From Thiohalomonas sp963783235 (GTDB lineage: Bacteria > Pseudomonadota > Gammaproteobacteria > Thiohalomonadales > Thiohalomonadaceae), in contig CAWAMN010000002.1 of assembly GCA_963783235.1 (NCBI GenBank), positions 744,001-808,000 on the forward strand: a DNA stretch of 64,000 nucleotides, written 5' to 3'. This document shows positions 15,236 through 23,981 of this stretch, piece by piece. The position numbers and the translations under genes are program-made. The notes under the pieces were generated by a model. The model saw nothing but the letters and a program-made list of their open reading frames with translations, was not told the DNA's origin and made no database searches. How positions within the stretch are numbered: the first letter of the stretch is position 1; each line of letters begins with the position of its first letter.

Positions 15236-16489
15236 TTACACCACGGGCACGCCACGCGCCAGGCGCGGGAGACGGCCGGTGAGGCCCATGGCCTGACGCG
15301 CCAGCAGATGGCGAGCCGGGGGCAGTAGCTCCATGGCGACCAGGCCCAGATTGCGGGCGACCACGGCCGGCAGGAAATTGGTGGAGAAGGTGCGTGCGAG
15401 CCCGTCGGTCATGGCCATCACCCGCAGGTAGTCCGGTCGGCGCCAGCGAGCGTAGCCGCGAAGGTTTTTCATCGTGCCGGGGTCGCTGCCACGGTGGACG
15501 GCATCGGAGAGCACTTCGGCCAGCACGGCCACATCGCGAAGCCCGAGGTTGAAGCCCTGCCCGGCCACGGGGTGAATCACGTGGGCCGCGTTACCGATAA
15601 AGGCGAGGCGGTGGCGGACATGGTCGCGCACGTACTGCAGGCCAAGGGGATAGGCGCAGCGCGAAGTGGTCTCCCGGAATTCGCCGGCGCGGCGTCCGAA
15701 ACGTGCCTGAAGGCGACTCAGGAAAGTGGTGTCATCGAACTGCATCACCTCTTCCACCTGAGCGTCCTTGACCGTCCAGACGAGGGACCAGCGCCGGTCG
15801 CCGTATTCGCATCCTGCCATCCCTTGGGGTGCGGTGTTGGGCAACAGGGCCATGGGGCCGGTTTCGGTAAAGCGCTCGTAAGCCGTGCCGCCATGGGGCC
15901 GGTCGGTAACGACATTGGCGATAATGGCGGTCTGCCCGTAGCCCAGCCTCAGAAGGCGGGCGCCCATGCGCTCGCGGATCTCGGAGCGTCCGCCATCGGC
16001 GGCCACTACCAGCTTGCAGGTCAGGGTGCGCCGCTCACCCTCCTCCTCCACTTCGACCCGGGCATGGTCGTCGTCGAACTCCAGGTTGGTGAGGGTGGCC
16101 GGGCAGATGAGTTCGGCATGCTGCAGGCTATCGAAGGATTCCATCAGGCCGCGGCCGATGACACCCGCTTCGGCTACGTAGCCGAGGGCTTCAACGCCCT
16201 CGTCGGCCGCCGACAGGCGCGTGGTGCCGAAATGCCCCTTGTCCGAAACATGGATGTTCCGAATGGCCGAGACGCCAAACCTCTCCATGGACTCCCAGAC
16301 GCCGATGCCCTCCAGGATCCGTTTGGAGCCCTGGGCCAGGGCAATGGCGCGCGTATCGAAGCTGGGTTGTTCGCTAGCGGCGAACGGCACCGCCTCAACC
16401 AGGCCGATACGCAACGGCACCTCTTTCAGCGCGTGGGCCAGGCTCGCCCCCACCATACCGCCGCCGATGATCAGAACATCGTAGTCCAT
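15236..16489 (-). CDS. ubiH: 2-octaprenyl-6-methoxyphenol hydroxylase UbiH
   Basis: 417 residues, same flavoprotein family as its downstream neighbour. The FAD fold is DYDVLIIGGGMVGASLAHAL, followed by FDTRAIALAQGSKRILEG, a UbiH-type segment. Later come VVAADGGRSEIRERMG and LAFIGNAAHVIHPVAGQGFN. It hydroxylates a ring carbon of the ubiquinone precursor. I start at the ATG at 16489, which has AGG about nine bases upstream; the longer frame would need a TTG. It sits downstream of pepP and upstream of the ubiI-like gene on the same strand. Confidence 0.9.
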   Translation of the reverse strand: MDYDVLIIGGGMVGASLAHALKEVPLRIGLVEAVPFAASEQPSFDTRAIALAQGSKRILEGIGVWESMERFGVSAIRNIHVSDKGHFGTTRLSAADEGVEALGYVAEAGVIGRGLMESFDSLQHAELICPATLTNLEFDDDHARVEVEEEGERRTLTCKLVVAADGGRSEIRERMGARLLRLGYGQTAIIANVVTDRPHGGTAYERFTETGPMALLPNTAPQGMAGCEYGDRRWSLVWTVKDAQVEEVMQFDDTTFLSRLQARFGRRAGEFRETTSRCAYPLGLQYVRDHVRHRLAFIGNAAHVIHPVAGQGFNLGLRDVAVLAEVLSDAVHRGSDPGTMKNLRGYARWRRPDYLRVMAMTDGLARTFSTNFLPAVVARNLGLVAMELLPPARHLLARQAMGLTGRLPRLARGVPVV

Positions 16490-16530
16490 CTCTTCAGGCC
16501 TATTTTTAGTCTCCGACAACAAACAATATA

Positions 16531-16681
16531 ACCACGGGGGGCACCGGGTTCACGGGGAAATCCAAATAAACCCTGCATCGTCAGTATGGTTTTAGGCCAG
16601 GGAGTGCATAGTACCCGAAGTGCCGAGATGGCCTTTGATGGATTCGTAGTTACTCCCGGTGCACCCCGTGTTCCCCGTGGT
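16531..16681. repeat. CACGGGG-type inverted repeat, copy 4
   Basis: Left arm ACCACGGGGGGCACCGGG plus TTCACGGGGAA, right arm CACCCCGTGTTCCCCGTGGT, about 100 bases apart. It fills the pepP-ubiH gap. Confidence 0.8.
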
Positions 16682-16683
16682 CT

Positions 16684-18009
16684 CTAAGCTGTACCGACCA
16701 AGGCCTCGATCTCGTTCGGGTCCTTGGGCGCGCCCTCGGAGAGCACCTCGCAACCGTCCTTTGTCACCAGCACGTCGTCTTCGATGCGGATCCCGATATT
16801 CCACCACTTTTTGGCGACGCCTTTGCTCCCGGCCGGGATGTAGAGGCCCGGTTCGATGGTGAGGGTCATGCCCGGCTCGAGAACCCGCCACTGATCGCCC
16901 ACCTTATAGTCGCCCACATCGTGCACGTCCATGCCCAGCCAGTGTCCGGTGCGGTGCATAAAGAAGCGCCGGTAGGTTTCCTTCTTGATCAGGCTTGCGG
17001 GCTGCCCTTTCAGCAGGCCCAGTTTCACCAGGCCCCGAGTCAGTACCTTTACCGCCGCCTCGTGGGGCCGGTTCCAGTGATGGCCCGGTTTCACCTGCTC
17101 GATGGCGGCACGGTTGGCCTCCAGCACCAGTTCGTAAAGGGCGCGCTGCTCCTTGCTGAATCGGCCGTTCACCGGGAAGGTACGGGTGATATCAGAGGCG
17201 TAGCACTCCTGCTCGCAACCGGCGTCGATAAGCAGCAAGTCGCCATCGTTCAGACGTCCGGCATTTTCCGTGTAGTGCAGAATGCAGCCGTTCTCTCCGC
17301 CGCCGACGATGGAGGGATAGGCCGCTGAACGCGCCCCGTGGTGCATGAATTCATGCAGCAGCTCGGCTTCGATCTGGTATTCCCACATTCCCGGACGGCA
17401 CGCCGCCATCGCCCGGCAGTGGGCCGTTGAACTGACGCGAGCCGCGCGTCGCATCACCCGCTGTTCCGCAGCCGACTTGTAGAGACGCATATCGTGCAAC
17501 AGGTGATCGAGGTCGACGAATTCACCGGGTGTATGGACACCCGCACGGGCCTTCTTGCGCAGCCGATTGACCCAGTCCATGACTTGGGTGTCGAAATCGG
17601 GGTTACAGCCCATGGCGTAGTAGACGCGGTCCCGGTTCTCCATCAGACCGGGGAGAATGTCATCGATATCGGTGATGGGAAAGGCGTCATCGGCGCCAAA
17701 CGTCTCCACCGCGCCCTCCAGCCCGGCCCGGCGACCATTCCAGGTCTCCATTTCAGGGTGGCGTTCACGGCAGAAAAGAATGTAGGAACCATGACGGCGT
17801 CCGGGTACCAGCACCACCACGGCTTCAGGCTCGGCGAAGCCGGTGAGGTAGTAGAAATCCGAATCGGGCCGATACGGGTGATCCACATCGCGATTGCGCT
17901 GGCGCTCAGGGGCCGCCGGCAGAATGGCGATGCTGTTGTCGCCCATCTCTTTCATCAGGCGACGGCGACGGCGTTCAAATTCTTTCTTTTCCATATCTAT
18001 AACAGTCAT
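16684..18009 (-). CDS. pepP: Xaa-Pro aminopeptidase PepP
   Basis: 441 residues, the size of E. coli PepP. It removes N-terminal residues that precede proline, using two Mn ions. There is an N-terminal creatinase-like domain (YRPDSDFYYLTGFAEPEAVV), then a pita-bread domain. All five metal ligands are visible: LLIDAG, SDITRTFP, HRTGHWLGMDVHD, TIEPGLYI and GIRIEDDVLV. A start five codons further in (MEKKEF) is equally possible; neither has a clear ribosome site. The cluster UPF0149-pepP-ubiH-ubiI matches the conserved gammaproteobacterial order. Confidence 0.95.
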   Translation of the reverse strand: MTVIDMEKKEFERRRRRLMKEMGDNSIAILPAAPERQRNRDVDHPYRPDSDFYYLTGFAEPEAVVVLVPGRRHGSYILFCRERHPEMETWNGRRAGLEGAVETFGADDAFPITDIDDILPGLMENRDRVYYAMGCNPDFDTQVMDWVNRLRKKARAGVHTPGEFVDLDHLLHDMRLYKSAAEQRVMRRAARVSSTAHCRAMAACRPGMWEYQIEAELLHEFMHHGARSAAYPSIVGGGENGCILHYTENAGRLNDGDLLLIDAGCEQECYASDITRTFPVNGRFSKEQRALYELVLEANRAAIEQVKPGHHWNRPHEAAVKVLTRGLVKLGLLKGQPASLIKKETYRRFFMHRTGHWLGMDVHDVGDYKVGDQWRVLEPGMTLTIEPGLYIPAGSKGVAKKWWNIGIRIEDDVLVTKDGCEVLSEGAPKDPNEIEALVGTA

Positions 18010-18011
18010 TG

Positions 18012-18147
18012 ACCACAGAGGGCACAGAGATCACAGAGGGGTAACCCGTTGGTGTGGGTATGCAGAGTGTACATCGCATGCAGCCGTTCCCCTCAGCGGC
18101 TCTGGGGTTAGTGCATTTCCCTCTGTACTCTCTGTGTTCTCCGTGGG
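18012..18147. repeat. CACGGGG-type inverted repeat, copy 5 (CACAGAGG variant)
   Basis: Left arm ACCACAGAGGGCACAGAG followed by ATCACAGAGG; right arm CTCTGTACTCTCTGTGTTCT then CCGTGG. It lies in the UPF0149-pepP gap, touching the pepP start. Confidence 0.75.
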
Positions 18148-18161
18148 TTATCGCGATAACT

Positions 18162-18719
18162 TTAGTGCAGGGTGATATCGCCCCGCGGCGGGGCCTTGGT
18201 CGGGTTGAGTTCCTCGTTAACCAACAACACGCCGGTCCTCACGTACTCGAGCAACTCGGTGTAAGCGCTTTCGTCCTCCTCGCCCTCTCCAAACTCGTAG
18301 CTCTCTGCGCCGCCAATCTCCGCAAAATCACGGACAATTTCGGCACTGTCCTCGGGCAGTTGGTCCAGATCGGGGAGACTGCCCTCGGACAGTCCCAGCA
18401 GAAAACCCTGCACCCACTCGGCGAGGGCGGCGACACGCTCTTCCAGGGAATCATCTTCGTCCGGCAGCAAGGGGTGGAAATCGAGCACCGAATTCTCCAG
18501 CTGGCGTACCGTTTCGCTATAGAGTGCTGCAAAGATGGCCGCACCCTCCTCCGGACTCTCGCCGGCGGCAATGAAATCGACCCATTCCCGCTCTTCCAGA
18601 GCGGGCTTGGCGCACAGCAGACCGGTCAGTATTCCGTGGCACTCCACGGCCCCGGTTTCGCGGTTGACGGTATCGAGCGCGCGGCTCAGCCGCTCTATGG
18701 CTAGGTCATTGTCACTCAT
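18162..18719 (-). CDS. ygfB: UPF0149 / YgfB family protein
   Basis: 185 residues, acidic and helical. It has the family pattern ECHGILTGLLCAKP near 30, then WVQGFLLGLSEGSLPDLDQL, DFAEIG and the end ELLEYVRTGVLLVNEEL. Biochemical role not settled for the family. Start at the second Met, with GAGG about seven bases upstream. It is the first gene of the ygfB-pepP-ubiH-ubiI run and is divergent from zapB-zapA. Confidence 0.9.
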   Translation of the reverse strand: MSDNDLAIERLSRALDTVNRETGAVECHGILTGLLCAKPALEEREWVDFIAAGESPEEGAAIFAALYSETVRQLENSVLDFHPLLPDEDDSLEERVAALAEWVQGFLLGLSEGSLPDLDQLPEDSAEIVRDFAEIGGAESYEFGEGEEDESAYTELLEYVRTGVLLVNEELNPTKAPPRGDITLH

Positions 18720-18829
18720 CAGCACCTCGGTCAGGCGGCCCCCGTAGCCATCGGCAATGTGGCCGTATGTTTTTATCGGATAAACGGGATCCTAGCATCG
18801 TCCCGGGGTCCCCCCAACAAACACCGAGA

Positions 18830-18858
18830 TTGACCACTCTTTTCTGCCATTCTATAGT
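18830..18858 (+). promoter_or_regulatory. Sigma70 promoter for zapB-zapA
   Basis: TTGACC (18830-18835) and TATAGT (18853-18858) are separated by exactly 17 bases, each one mismatch from consensus. It lies about 65 bases before the zapB start codon in the divergent region. Confidence 0.7.
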
Positions 18859-18922
18859 GAGTTTTTCTTTTCGGACGGCAGGTCGACGCCGCGTTATCCC
18901 TGAAATCAAGAGCTTGCCGTGG

Positions 18923-19135
18923 ATGAGTGCGGATGATACGGAATTGAGAGCCCTTGAGCGGCGTGTGGATGAACTCATCCACTGTGTCGAGCGTCTCAGG
19001 GATGAGAATCGATCGCTTCGTGAGAGCCAGGCGGCGCTCAATACCGAGCGGGCGCGCCTCATCGAGAAGACAGAAGAGGCCCGTGGCCGCGTCGAGGCGA
19101 TGATCACCCGGCTCAAGTCGATGGAGCAGGAATAG
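18923..19135 (+). CDS. zapB: ZapB-like cell-division coiled-coil protein (TIGR02449 type)
   Basis: 70 residues, almost entirely one coiled coil: LRALERRVDELIHCVERLRD, then charged heptads ending in MITRLKSMEQE. The stretch RDENRSLRESQAALNTER is typical of this small family that sits just before zapA in gammaproteobacteria. The gene symbol is by analogy of position and form; true E. coli ZapB is a different coiled coil. The preferred start MSADDTEL gives a compact protein. The next gene follows 14 bases later. Confidence 0.8.
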   Translation: MSADDTELRALERRVDELIHCVERLRDENRSLRESQAALNTERARLIEKTEEARGRVEAMITRLKSMEQE

Positions 19136-19149
19136 TGCGGAGCACTGAT

Positions 19150-19464
19150 ATGCCCGACCCGATCGAACAGAAGGTTATGATCCTCGGCAAGGAATTCATC
19201 GTGGGATGTCCGCCCGAGGAAAAAGAGGCGCTCCACGATTCGGCGCGCCTGCTTGACCGCAAAATGCGGGAGATCAAGGATAGTGGCAAGGTCATCGGCA
19301 GTGAACGCATCGCGGTGATGGCTGCCTTGAACATTGCGCATGAGCTGATTGAGGAGCGCAGCCGCGGGAGCGGTTACAGCCGGGATTTGGGCGAGCGCCT
19401 GCGCGCGATGCAGGACAAGATCGAAACGGTCCTTGAGAGAGAGGACCGGCAGATGGAGCTGTAG
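19150..19464 (+). CDS. zapA: Cell division protein ZapA
   Basis: 104 residues. ZapA binds and bundles FtsZ at mid-cell. It has the N-terminal globular part with ILGKEFIVGCPPEEKEALHD and a C-terminal coiled coil from about residue 70. The middle GSERIAVMAALNIAHELIEE is the family signature. The start with GGAG about eight bases upstream is preferred over an in-frame codon overlapping the zapB stop. 6S RNA follows directly. Confidence 0.93.
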   Translation: MPDPIEQKVMILGKEFIVGCPPEEKEALHDSARLLDRKMREIKDSGKVIGSERIAVMAALNIAHELIEERSRGSGYSRDLGERLRAMQDKIETVLEREDRQMEL

Positions 19465-19479
19465 AAGACAGTTTGCTTT

Positions 19480-19665
19480 GGGTATCGCCTGGGGTGTGCG
19501 CTCTGCGTGTCGGGATATTCTTGAGCCGATAAGCAGTACCCGGGACCTTATATACCAGTGCTGTGTGCATGTCCGTGCGCCGGAAAGCCTAATGCGCTGG
19601 TTGCTGGACCCACTTGAACCAAAGGGTTCAAGGTAACGGCACCGGCGGCACTTCGGGTGGTACCC
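19480..19665 (+). ncRNA. ssrS: 6S RNA
   Basis: 186 bases between zapA and ygfA, the standard position in gammaproteobacteria. The closing stem pairs GGGTATCGCCTGGGGTG with CACTTCGGGTGGTACCC. Conserved parts are recognisable: CTTGAGCCGATAA on the 5' side, GTGCATGTCCGTGCGCCGGAAAGCC in segments, and CTTGAACCAAAGGGTTCAAGGTA on the 3' side. 6S RNA binds sigma70-RNA polymerase in stationary phase. A large central bulge is formed by the unpaired middle regions. Confidence 0.93.
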
Positions 19666-19740
19666 TCCTCCTAACAGGCCCGAATGTTCATCAATCACAG
19701 CGCTCGCGCTGGCTTACGAAATCCGGGCTAACCCGTCATC

Positions 19741-20346
19741 GTGAACACATCCGAACGCAACCAGATCCGCCGGACCCTGCGCCGACAAAGGCGCGCACTA
19801 TCCGAGCGGGAACGACTGAGGCGCTCCGATGAGTTGGTGATGCGCCTGGTGCGCACACCCCTTTTTCGGCGCAGCCGCCATATCGCGCTCTACTTCAGTA
19901 ATGATGGTGAGGTGGACCTGCACGCCCTGGCCACACGTGCACATCGGATGGGTAAACGTTGCTATTTACCTGTGCTGAGCCCGCTGTTTCACAATCGCCT
20001 CTGGTTTGCTCCCTACCGGCCGGATACCACGTTGGCCTTGAACCGGTTCGGTATCCCCGAACCGGAACTGACCTATCCGGCCATGCGCAGGGCCTGGACT
20101 CTGGATCTGGTGCTGGCGCCGCTAGTCGCCTTCGATGCGAGGGGCAACCGGCTGGGCATGGGCGGCGGATTCTACGACCGCACCTTCGCCTATCTCAATC
20201 GACGCCGGCGCTGGCGTAAACCACACATTCTGGGCACCGCTTTCGAGTTCCAGCGCATCGCTGCGCTGCCGTGCGAATCCTGGGATGTGCCGATGAACGG
20301 CATCGTCACCGAAACGCGCTTTTATGGCGTTGGAGAGGAGAGCTGA
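19741..20346 (+). CDS. ygfA: 5-formyltetrahydrofolate cyclo-ligase
   Basis: 201 residues. It closes 5-formyl-THF to 5,10-methenyl-THF with ATP. The N-terminal basic helix has RRTLRRQRRAL, then HIALYFSNDGEVDLHAL, GKRCYLPVL and the ATP-binding end LVAFDARGNRLGMGGGFYDR, which is the family signature. The start is a GTG. Position after 6S RNA is conserved, and in relatives the two can be co-transcribed. Confidence 0.93.
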   Translation: MNTSERNQIRRTLRRQRRALSERERLRRSDELVMRLVRTPLFRRSRHIALYFSNDGEVDLHALATRAHRMGKRCYLPVLSPLFHNRLWFAPYRPDTTLALNRFGIPEPELTYPAMRRAWTLDLVLAPLVAFDARGNRLGMGGGFYDRTFAYLNRRRRWRKPHILGTAFEFQRIAALPCESWDVPMNGIVTETRFYGVGEES

Positions 20347-20404
20347 AGAGTAAAGGGGGAGGCTCCGCCAAGGCGGCGGATCGTGCGCTGGAGAATTTTA
20401 TCAC

Positions 20405-20530
20405 TCAACGCCGCGCTTCGATTTGCGGGCGGGAGTCACCGATCATTCCCTGGGCGACGCTGGTGGCCAGCACCCCCATACCAACCAGTATGGCGAGAAC
20501 GACCAGAAGGTCGGGCTTTCGGCTTCTCAT
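20405..20530 (-). CDS. 41-residue single-helix membrane protein
   Basis: MRSRKPDLLVVLAILVGMG opens a protein with one membrane helix (about 8-27) and a short polar tail ending PQIEARR. GGAGG lies five bases before the ATG, an excellent ribosome site, which makes this a real gene despite its size. Function unknown. It converges on ygfA and is divergent from the EVE-domain gene. Confidence 0.75.
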   Translation of the reverse strand: MRSRKPDLLVVLAILVGMGVLATSVAQGMIGDSRPQIEARR

Positions 20531-20686
20531 GAAGGCCTCCGATAATAACCACAAGCAGTGGTAGGCTAAACAAATCCCTATATATCCCAATCAGTTAGGG
20601 ATTGCAAGACCCCTCTGGGATTATGGTTAATCATAACGACCACTAGTTCTTGTACCACCGACTGGATCACGAAAAAGGAAACCCGC

Positions 20687-21148
20687 ATGCAGTACTGGCT
20701 GATGAAATCCGAACCCGACACCTTCGGCATCGATCACCTCGCCGCCTGCCCGAATGGCACCGACCACTGGGATGGGGTCCGCAATTATCAAGCCCGCAAC
20801 ATGATGCGCGACCAGATGCAGATCGGCGATCAGGTGTTCTTCTATCACTCCAATACGAAGGTTCCCGGGATTGTCGGCATTGCCGAGGTGGTCCGCGAAG
20901 GCTATCCCGACCATACCGCGCTCGACCCTGAGGGGAAGTACTACGACCCCAAAAGCGATCCGGATAAGCCGCGCTGGTACATGGTGGAGGTGAAGTTCGT
21001 GCGCAAGCTAAAGCGCACCATTTCGCTTTACGAGCTGAAGGAGCATGCCGATGCGCTCGAGGAGTTCCCGCTCCTGCGCCGCGGCAACCGGCTGTCGATC
21101 ATGCCGGTCACCGAACAGCAGTGGGAGTATATTCTCGGGCTGGAATAA
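20687..21148 (+). CDS. EVE domain-containing protein
   Basis: 153 residues, all EVE domain (PUA-like fold). It opens QYWLMKSEPDTFGIDHL and carries WDGVRNYQARNMMRDQMQIG, DQVFFYHSN and GIVGIAEVV. The fold reads modified bases or RNA; eukaryotic relatives bind 5-hydroxymethylcytosine, while the role of stand-alone bacterial copies is not settled. AAGGA lies eight bases before the ATG. It stands alone, convergent with ilvA. Confidence 0.92.
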   Translation: MQYWLMKSEPDTFGIDHLAACPNGTDHWDGVRNYQARNMMRDQMQIGDQVFFYHSNTKVPGIVGIAEVVREGYPDHTALDPEGKYYDPKSDPDKPRWYMVEVKFVRKLKRTISLYELKEHADALEEFPLLRRGNRLSIMPVTEQQWEYILGLE

Positions 21149-21206
21149 AATGGGACTGTACTGCGAGATCAACGAGCAAAACCGAGGCTGCAGCACGGGG
21201 AGGCCT

Positions 21207-22718
21207 TCACCTCAGGAACAGTTCATAGACCGGATCGTCGGTCTCTTCCCACCAGCGGTAGCCTAGCTGATCGAGGAATTCGACGAAGTCCTCGTCGTCT
21301 TCGGGCGGCACCTGGATCCCCGCCAGTACCCGGCCGTAGGCCGAACCATGATTGCGGTAGTGGAACAGACTGATATTCCAGTGCTGGCCCATGCTGTTCA
21401 GGAAGCGCATGAGTGCTCCCGGGCGTTCCGGAAACTCAAACCGCAGTAACCGTTCATTGGGGGCATCGGAGCGGCCGCCGACCATGTAACGCATGTGCAT
21501 CTTGGCCATTTCGTTGTCCGACATGTCGAGCACCGGGATATCGTGCTCGCGGAGCAGACCCAGCAACGCATCGCGATCCGCATCGTCACCGGAGGTTTGC
21601 ACACCGGCAAAGACATGCGCTTCAGAGGCGTCGGCATAGCGGTAGTTGAACTCGGTGATCTGACGCTTTCCGAGCAATTCGCAGAACTTCCGGAAGCTCC
21701 CGGGACGTTCGTCGATGGTTGCCGCAAACAGGGCCTCGCGCCGCTCACCGATTTCGGCGCGCTCCGCCACGTGGCGCAGGCGGTCGAAATTGATATTCGC
21801 TCCGCTGTCGATCGCCACCAGGTTGGCTCCGCGGATCTTTTCGCGATTGACGTATTTCTTGAGACCGGCCACGCCGAGGGCGCCGGCGGGTTCGGCGATG
21901 GAGCGGGTGTCCTCGAAAATGTCCTTGATGGCCGCGCAGATCTCGTCGCTGGAGACCAGGATAACTTCGTCCACGAACTCCCGGGCGATCCGAAACGGCT
22001 CCTCACCGGCCTGGCGCACCGCGACACCGTCGGCGAAGATACCCACCTGATCCAGGATGACGCGTTCGTTCGCCTTCAATGCTTCGTACATGCAAGGGGC
22101 ATCATTCGGCTCGACGCCGATGACCTTGATCTCGGGTTTCAGTGCCTTGACGTAGGTGGCAATGCCGGAGATGAGTCCGCCGCCCCCAACCGGAACGAAG
22201 ATGGCGTGAATATCAGTGGAGTGCTGGCGCAGGATTTCCATGGCAATAGTGCCCTGGCCGGCGATCACCTCCGGATCATCGTAGGGGTGAACGAAAGTCA
22301 TCCCCCGCTCCTCGACCATCTTCTGGGCAAACTCCGCCGCCTCGTTGTAGGCGTTACCGTGCAGTTCGATTCGGGCCCCCAGGTTCTTCACCGCCGCCAC
22401 CTTGATATCGGGGGTGGTCTCCGGCATGACGATAAGCGCCTCGATGTCCAGCCGCCGGGCCGATAGCGCCACTCCCTGAGCATGGTTTCCGGCCGAGGCG
22501 GCGACCACGCCGCGGGCACGCTGTTCGGCAGTGAGGTTCACCATCTTGTTGTAGGCGCCGCGCAGCTTGAAGGAAAACACCGGCTGCAGGTCCTCGCGCT
22601 TCAGCCATACTCTATTGTCGAAGCGACGGGACAGAGTCGGGGCGTGCTCGAGGGGCGTTTCGATGGCGACGTCATAGACGCGTGCGGTGAGGATCCGTTT
22701 GAGGTAGTCGATCGGCAT
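21207..22718 (-). CDS. ilvA: Threonine dehydratase, biosynthetic
   Basis: 503 residues. It deaminates threonine to 2-oxobutyrate, the first step to isoleucine. The PLP domain (1-320) has the Lys motif FSFKLRGAYNKM, SAGNHAQGVA and PVGGGGLISGIA. Two ACT-like regulatory domains follow (from about 325 and 420; FRKFCELLGKRQITEFNYRY and WNISLFHYRNHGSAYGRVLA). The long form with two such domains is the isoleucine-inhibited biosynthetic enzyme. It is divergent from rpiA, a common pairing. Confidence 0.96.
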   Translation of the reverse strand: MPIDYLKRILTARVYDVAIETPLEHAPTLSRRFDNRVWLKREDLQPVFSFKLRGAYNKMVNLTAEQRARGVVAASAGNHAQGVALSARRLDIEALIVMPETTPDIKVAAVKNLGARIELHGNAYNEAAEFAQKMVEERGMTFVHPYDDPEVIAGQGTIAMEILRQHSTDIHAIFVPVGGGGLISGIATYVKALKPEIKVIGVEPNDAPCMYEALKANERVILDQVGIFADGVAVRQAGEEPFRIAREFVDEVILVSSDEICAAIKDIFEDTRSIAEPAGALGVAGLKKYVNREKIRGANLVAIDSGANINFDRLRHVAERAEIGERREALFAATIDERPGSFRKFCELLGKRQITEFNYRYADASEAHVFAGVQTSGDDADRDALLGLLREHDIPVLDMSDNEMAKMHMRYMVGGRSDAPNERLLRFEFPERPGALMRFLNSMGQHWNISLFHYRNHGSAYGRVLAGIQVPPEDDEDFVEFLDQLGYRWWEETDDPVYELFLR

Positions 22719-22891
22719 GGGTGCGTCGGCGCTGGGGACAGAGAGACAAGATACCTAAGCGGCGTAAGGAGATAAAGCGGAAGACGGGGTCTCCGGCCTT
22801 CAATCTTTGATATCCTGTACGTTTAGGCATTTTCCGCCCTCTCTATCACAATTCTAAAAACAAGGCGAAGAACGCAGAGGAAAGGTTTCCT

Positions 22892-23551
22892 ATGAATCAG
22901 GACGAAATGAAAAAAGCGGTAGCCAAGGCCGCAATCGAGTATGTGAAGCCCGATACCATCGTTGGCATCGGTACCGGTTCCACGGCCAACTACTTCATCG
23001 ATTATCTGGCCGAGATCAAGAACAAGATCAACGGCACCGTCGCCAGTTCCAAGGCAAGTGCAGACCGCCTGAAGAGCCATGGTATTGAGGTCATGGACCT
23101 CAACATGGTCGATGAGATTGCGGTCTACGTGGATGGCGCCGATGAAACCAACCACTACGGGCAGCTGGTCAAGGGCGGGGGCGGTGCGCTCACCCGCGAG
23201 AAGATCGTCGCCGCGGCATCGAGACAGTTCGTCTGCATCGTGGACGAGAGCAAGGTGGTGGATATCCTCGGCAAATTCCCTTTGCCGGTGGAAGTCATCC
23301 CGATGGCCCGCAGCCTGGTGGCGCGCCAGCTGGTCAAGATGGGGGGTGAACCGGTCTACCGTGAAGGGTTCGTCACCGACAACGGCAATATCATTCTCGA
23401 TGTGCATGGCCTGCAGATCATGGAGCCGGCCAAGTTCGAGGCGGAACTGAACAACATCGTCGGCGTGGTCACGAACGGCCTGTTCGCCCGTGAACCGGCC
23501 GACGTGGTGCTGATGGGCACGCCCGACGGCGTCAAGAAACTCGACTATTGA
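22892..23551 (+). CDS. rpiA: Ribose-5-phosphate isomerase A
   Basis: 219 residues, full length. It interconverts ribose-5-P and ribulose-5-P. Motifs: VGIGTGSTANYFI (phosphate loop), YVDGADETN with the acid-base residues, KGGGGALTREKIVA, and the end VVLMGTPDGVKKL. It starts at ATG 22892, divergent from ilvA across 170 bases. A CACGGGG-type repeat follows the stop. Confidence 0.96.
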   Translation: MNQDEMKKAVAKAAIEYVKPDTIVGIGTGSTANYFIDYLAEIKNKINGTVASSKASADRLKSHGIEVMDLNMVDEIAVYVDGADETNHYGQLVKGGGGALTREKIVAAASRQFVCIVDESKVVDILGKFPLPVEVIPMARSLVARQLVKMGGEPVYREGFVTDNGNIILDVHGLQIMEPAKFEAELNNIVGVVTNGLFAREPADVVLMGTPDGVKKLDY

Positions 23552-23559
23552 CGCTATTG

Positions 23560-23711
23560 ACCACGGGGTGCACGGGGAACACGGGGACTTAAAAATGGGC
23601 ATTCCGACTCCGGATGTGGTCTCTCTACCGAGTCTGCCCGGAATTCGTGCATGTCCGCACTGGTGAAAATTACCCTTTGATGTTCCCCGTGCGTCCCGTG
23701 TCCCCCGTGGT
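23560..23711. repeat. CACGGGG-type inverted repeat, copy 6
   Basis: Left arm ACCACGGGGTGCACGGGGAA then CACGGGGA (three words); right arm TTCCCCGTGCGTCCCGTGTC then CCCCGTGGT (three words). About 95 bases lie between. It separates rpiA from the DUF2905 gene. Confidence 0.85.
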
Positions 23712-23720
23712 AAGCCAACT

Positions 23721-23921
23721 GTGTCCCGATTTCTGATCATCCTCGGTATCGCCCTGGTCCTCATCGGCCTGGCCCTGCCGTGGCTGCAAAAATTCGGGTT
23801 GGGGCGACTTCCCGGCGATATCGTCATCGAACGTGATAACTTTCGCTTCTATTTCCCCGTGACCACGTCGATTATCATCAGTGTTGTCCTCTCACTGCTA
23901 CTCTGGTTTTTCCGCCGATAG
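23721..23921 (+). CDS. DUF2905 family membrane protein
   Basis: 66 residues. Two hydrophobic helices (about 4-21 and 46-63) flank the family centre GLGRLPGDIVIERDNFRFYF. The start is a GTG. Function unknown; relatives are small inner-membrane proteins. It begins ten bases after the repeat copy 6. Confidence 0.88.
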   Translation: MSRFLIILGIALVLIGLALPWLQKFGLGRLPGDIVIERDNFRFYFPVTTSIIISVVLSLLLWFFRR

Positions 23922-23981
23922 GGCCACTGGTAAGCGCGGGGAGGGCGTCCGGTTCAGTTAAACAGCAGGGGACGAAATGCC

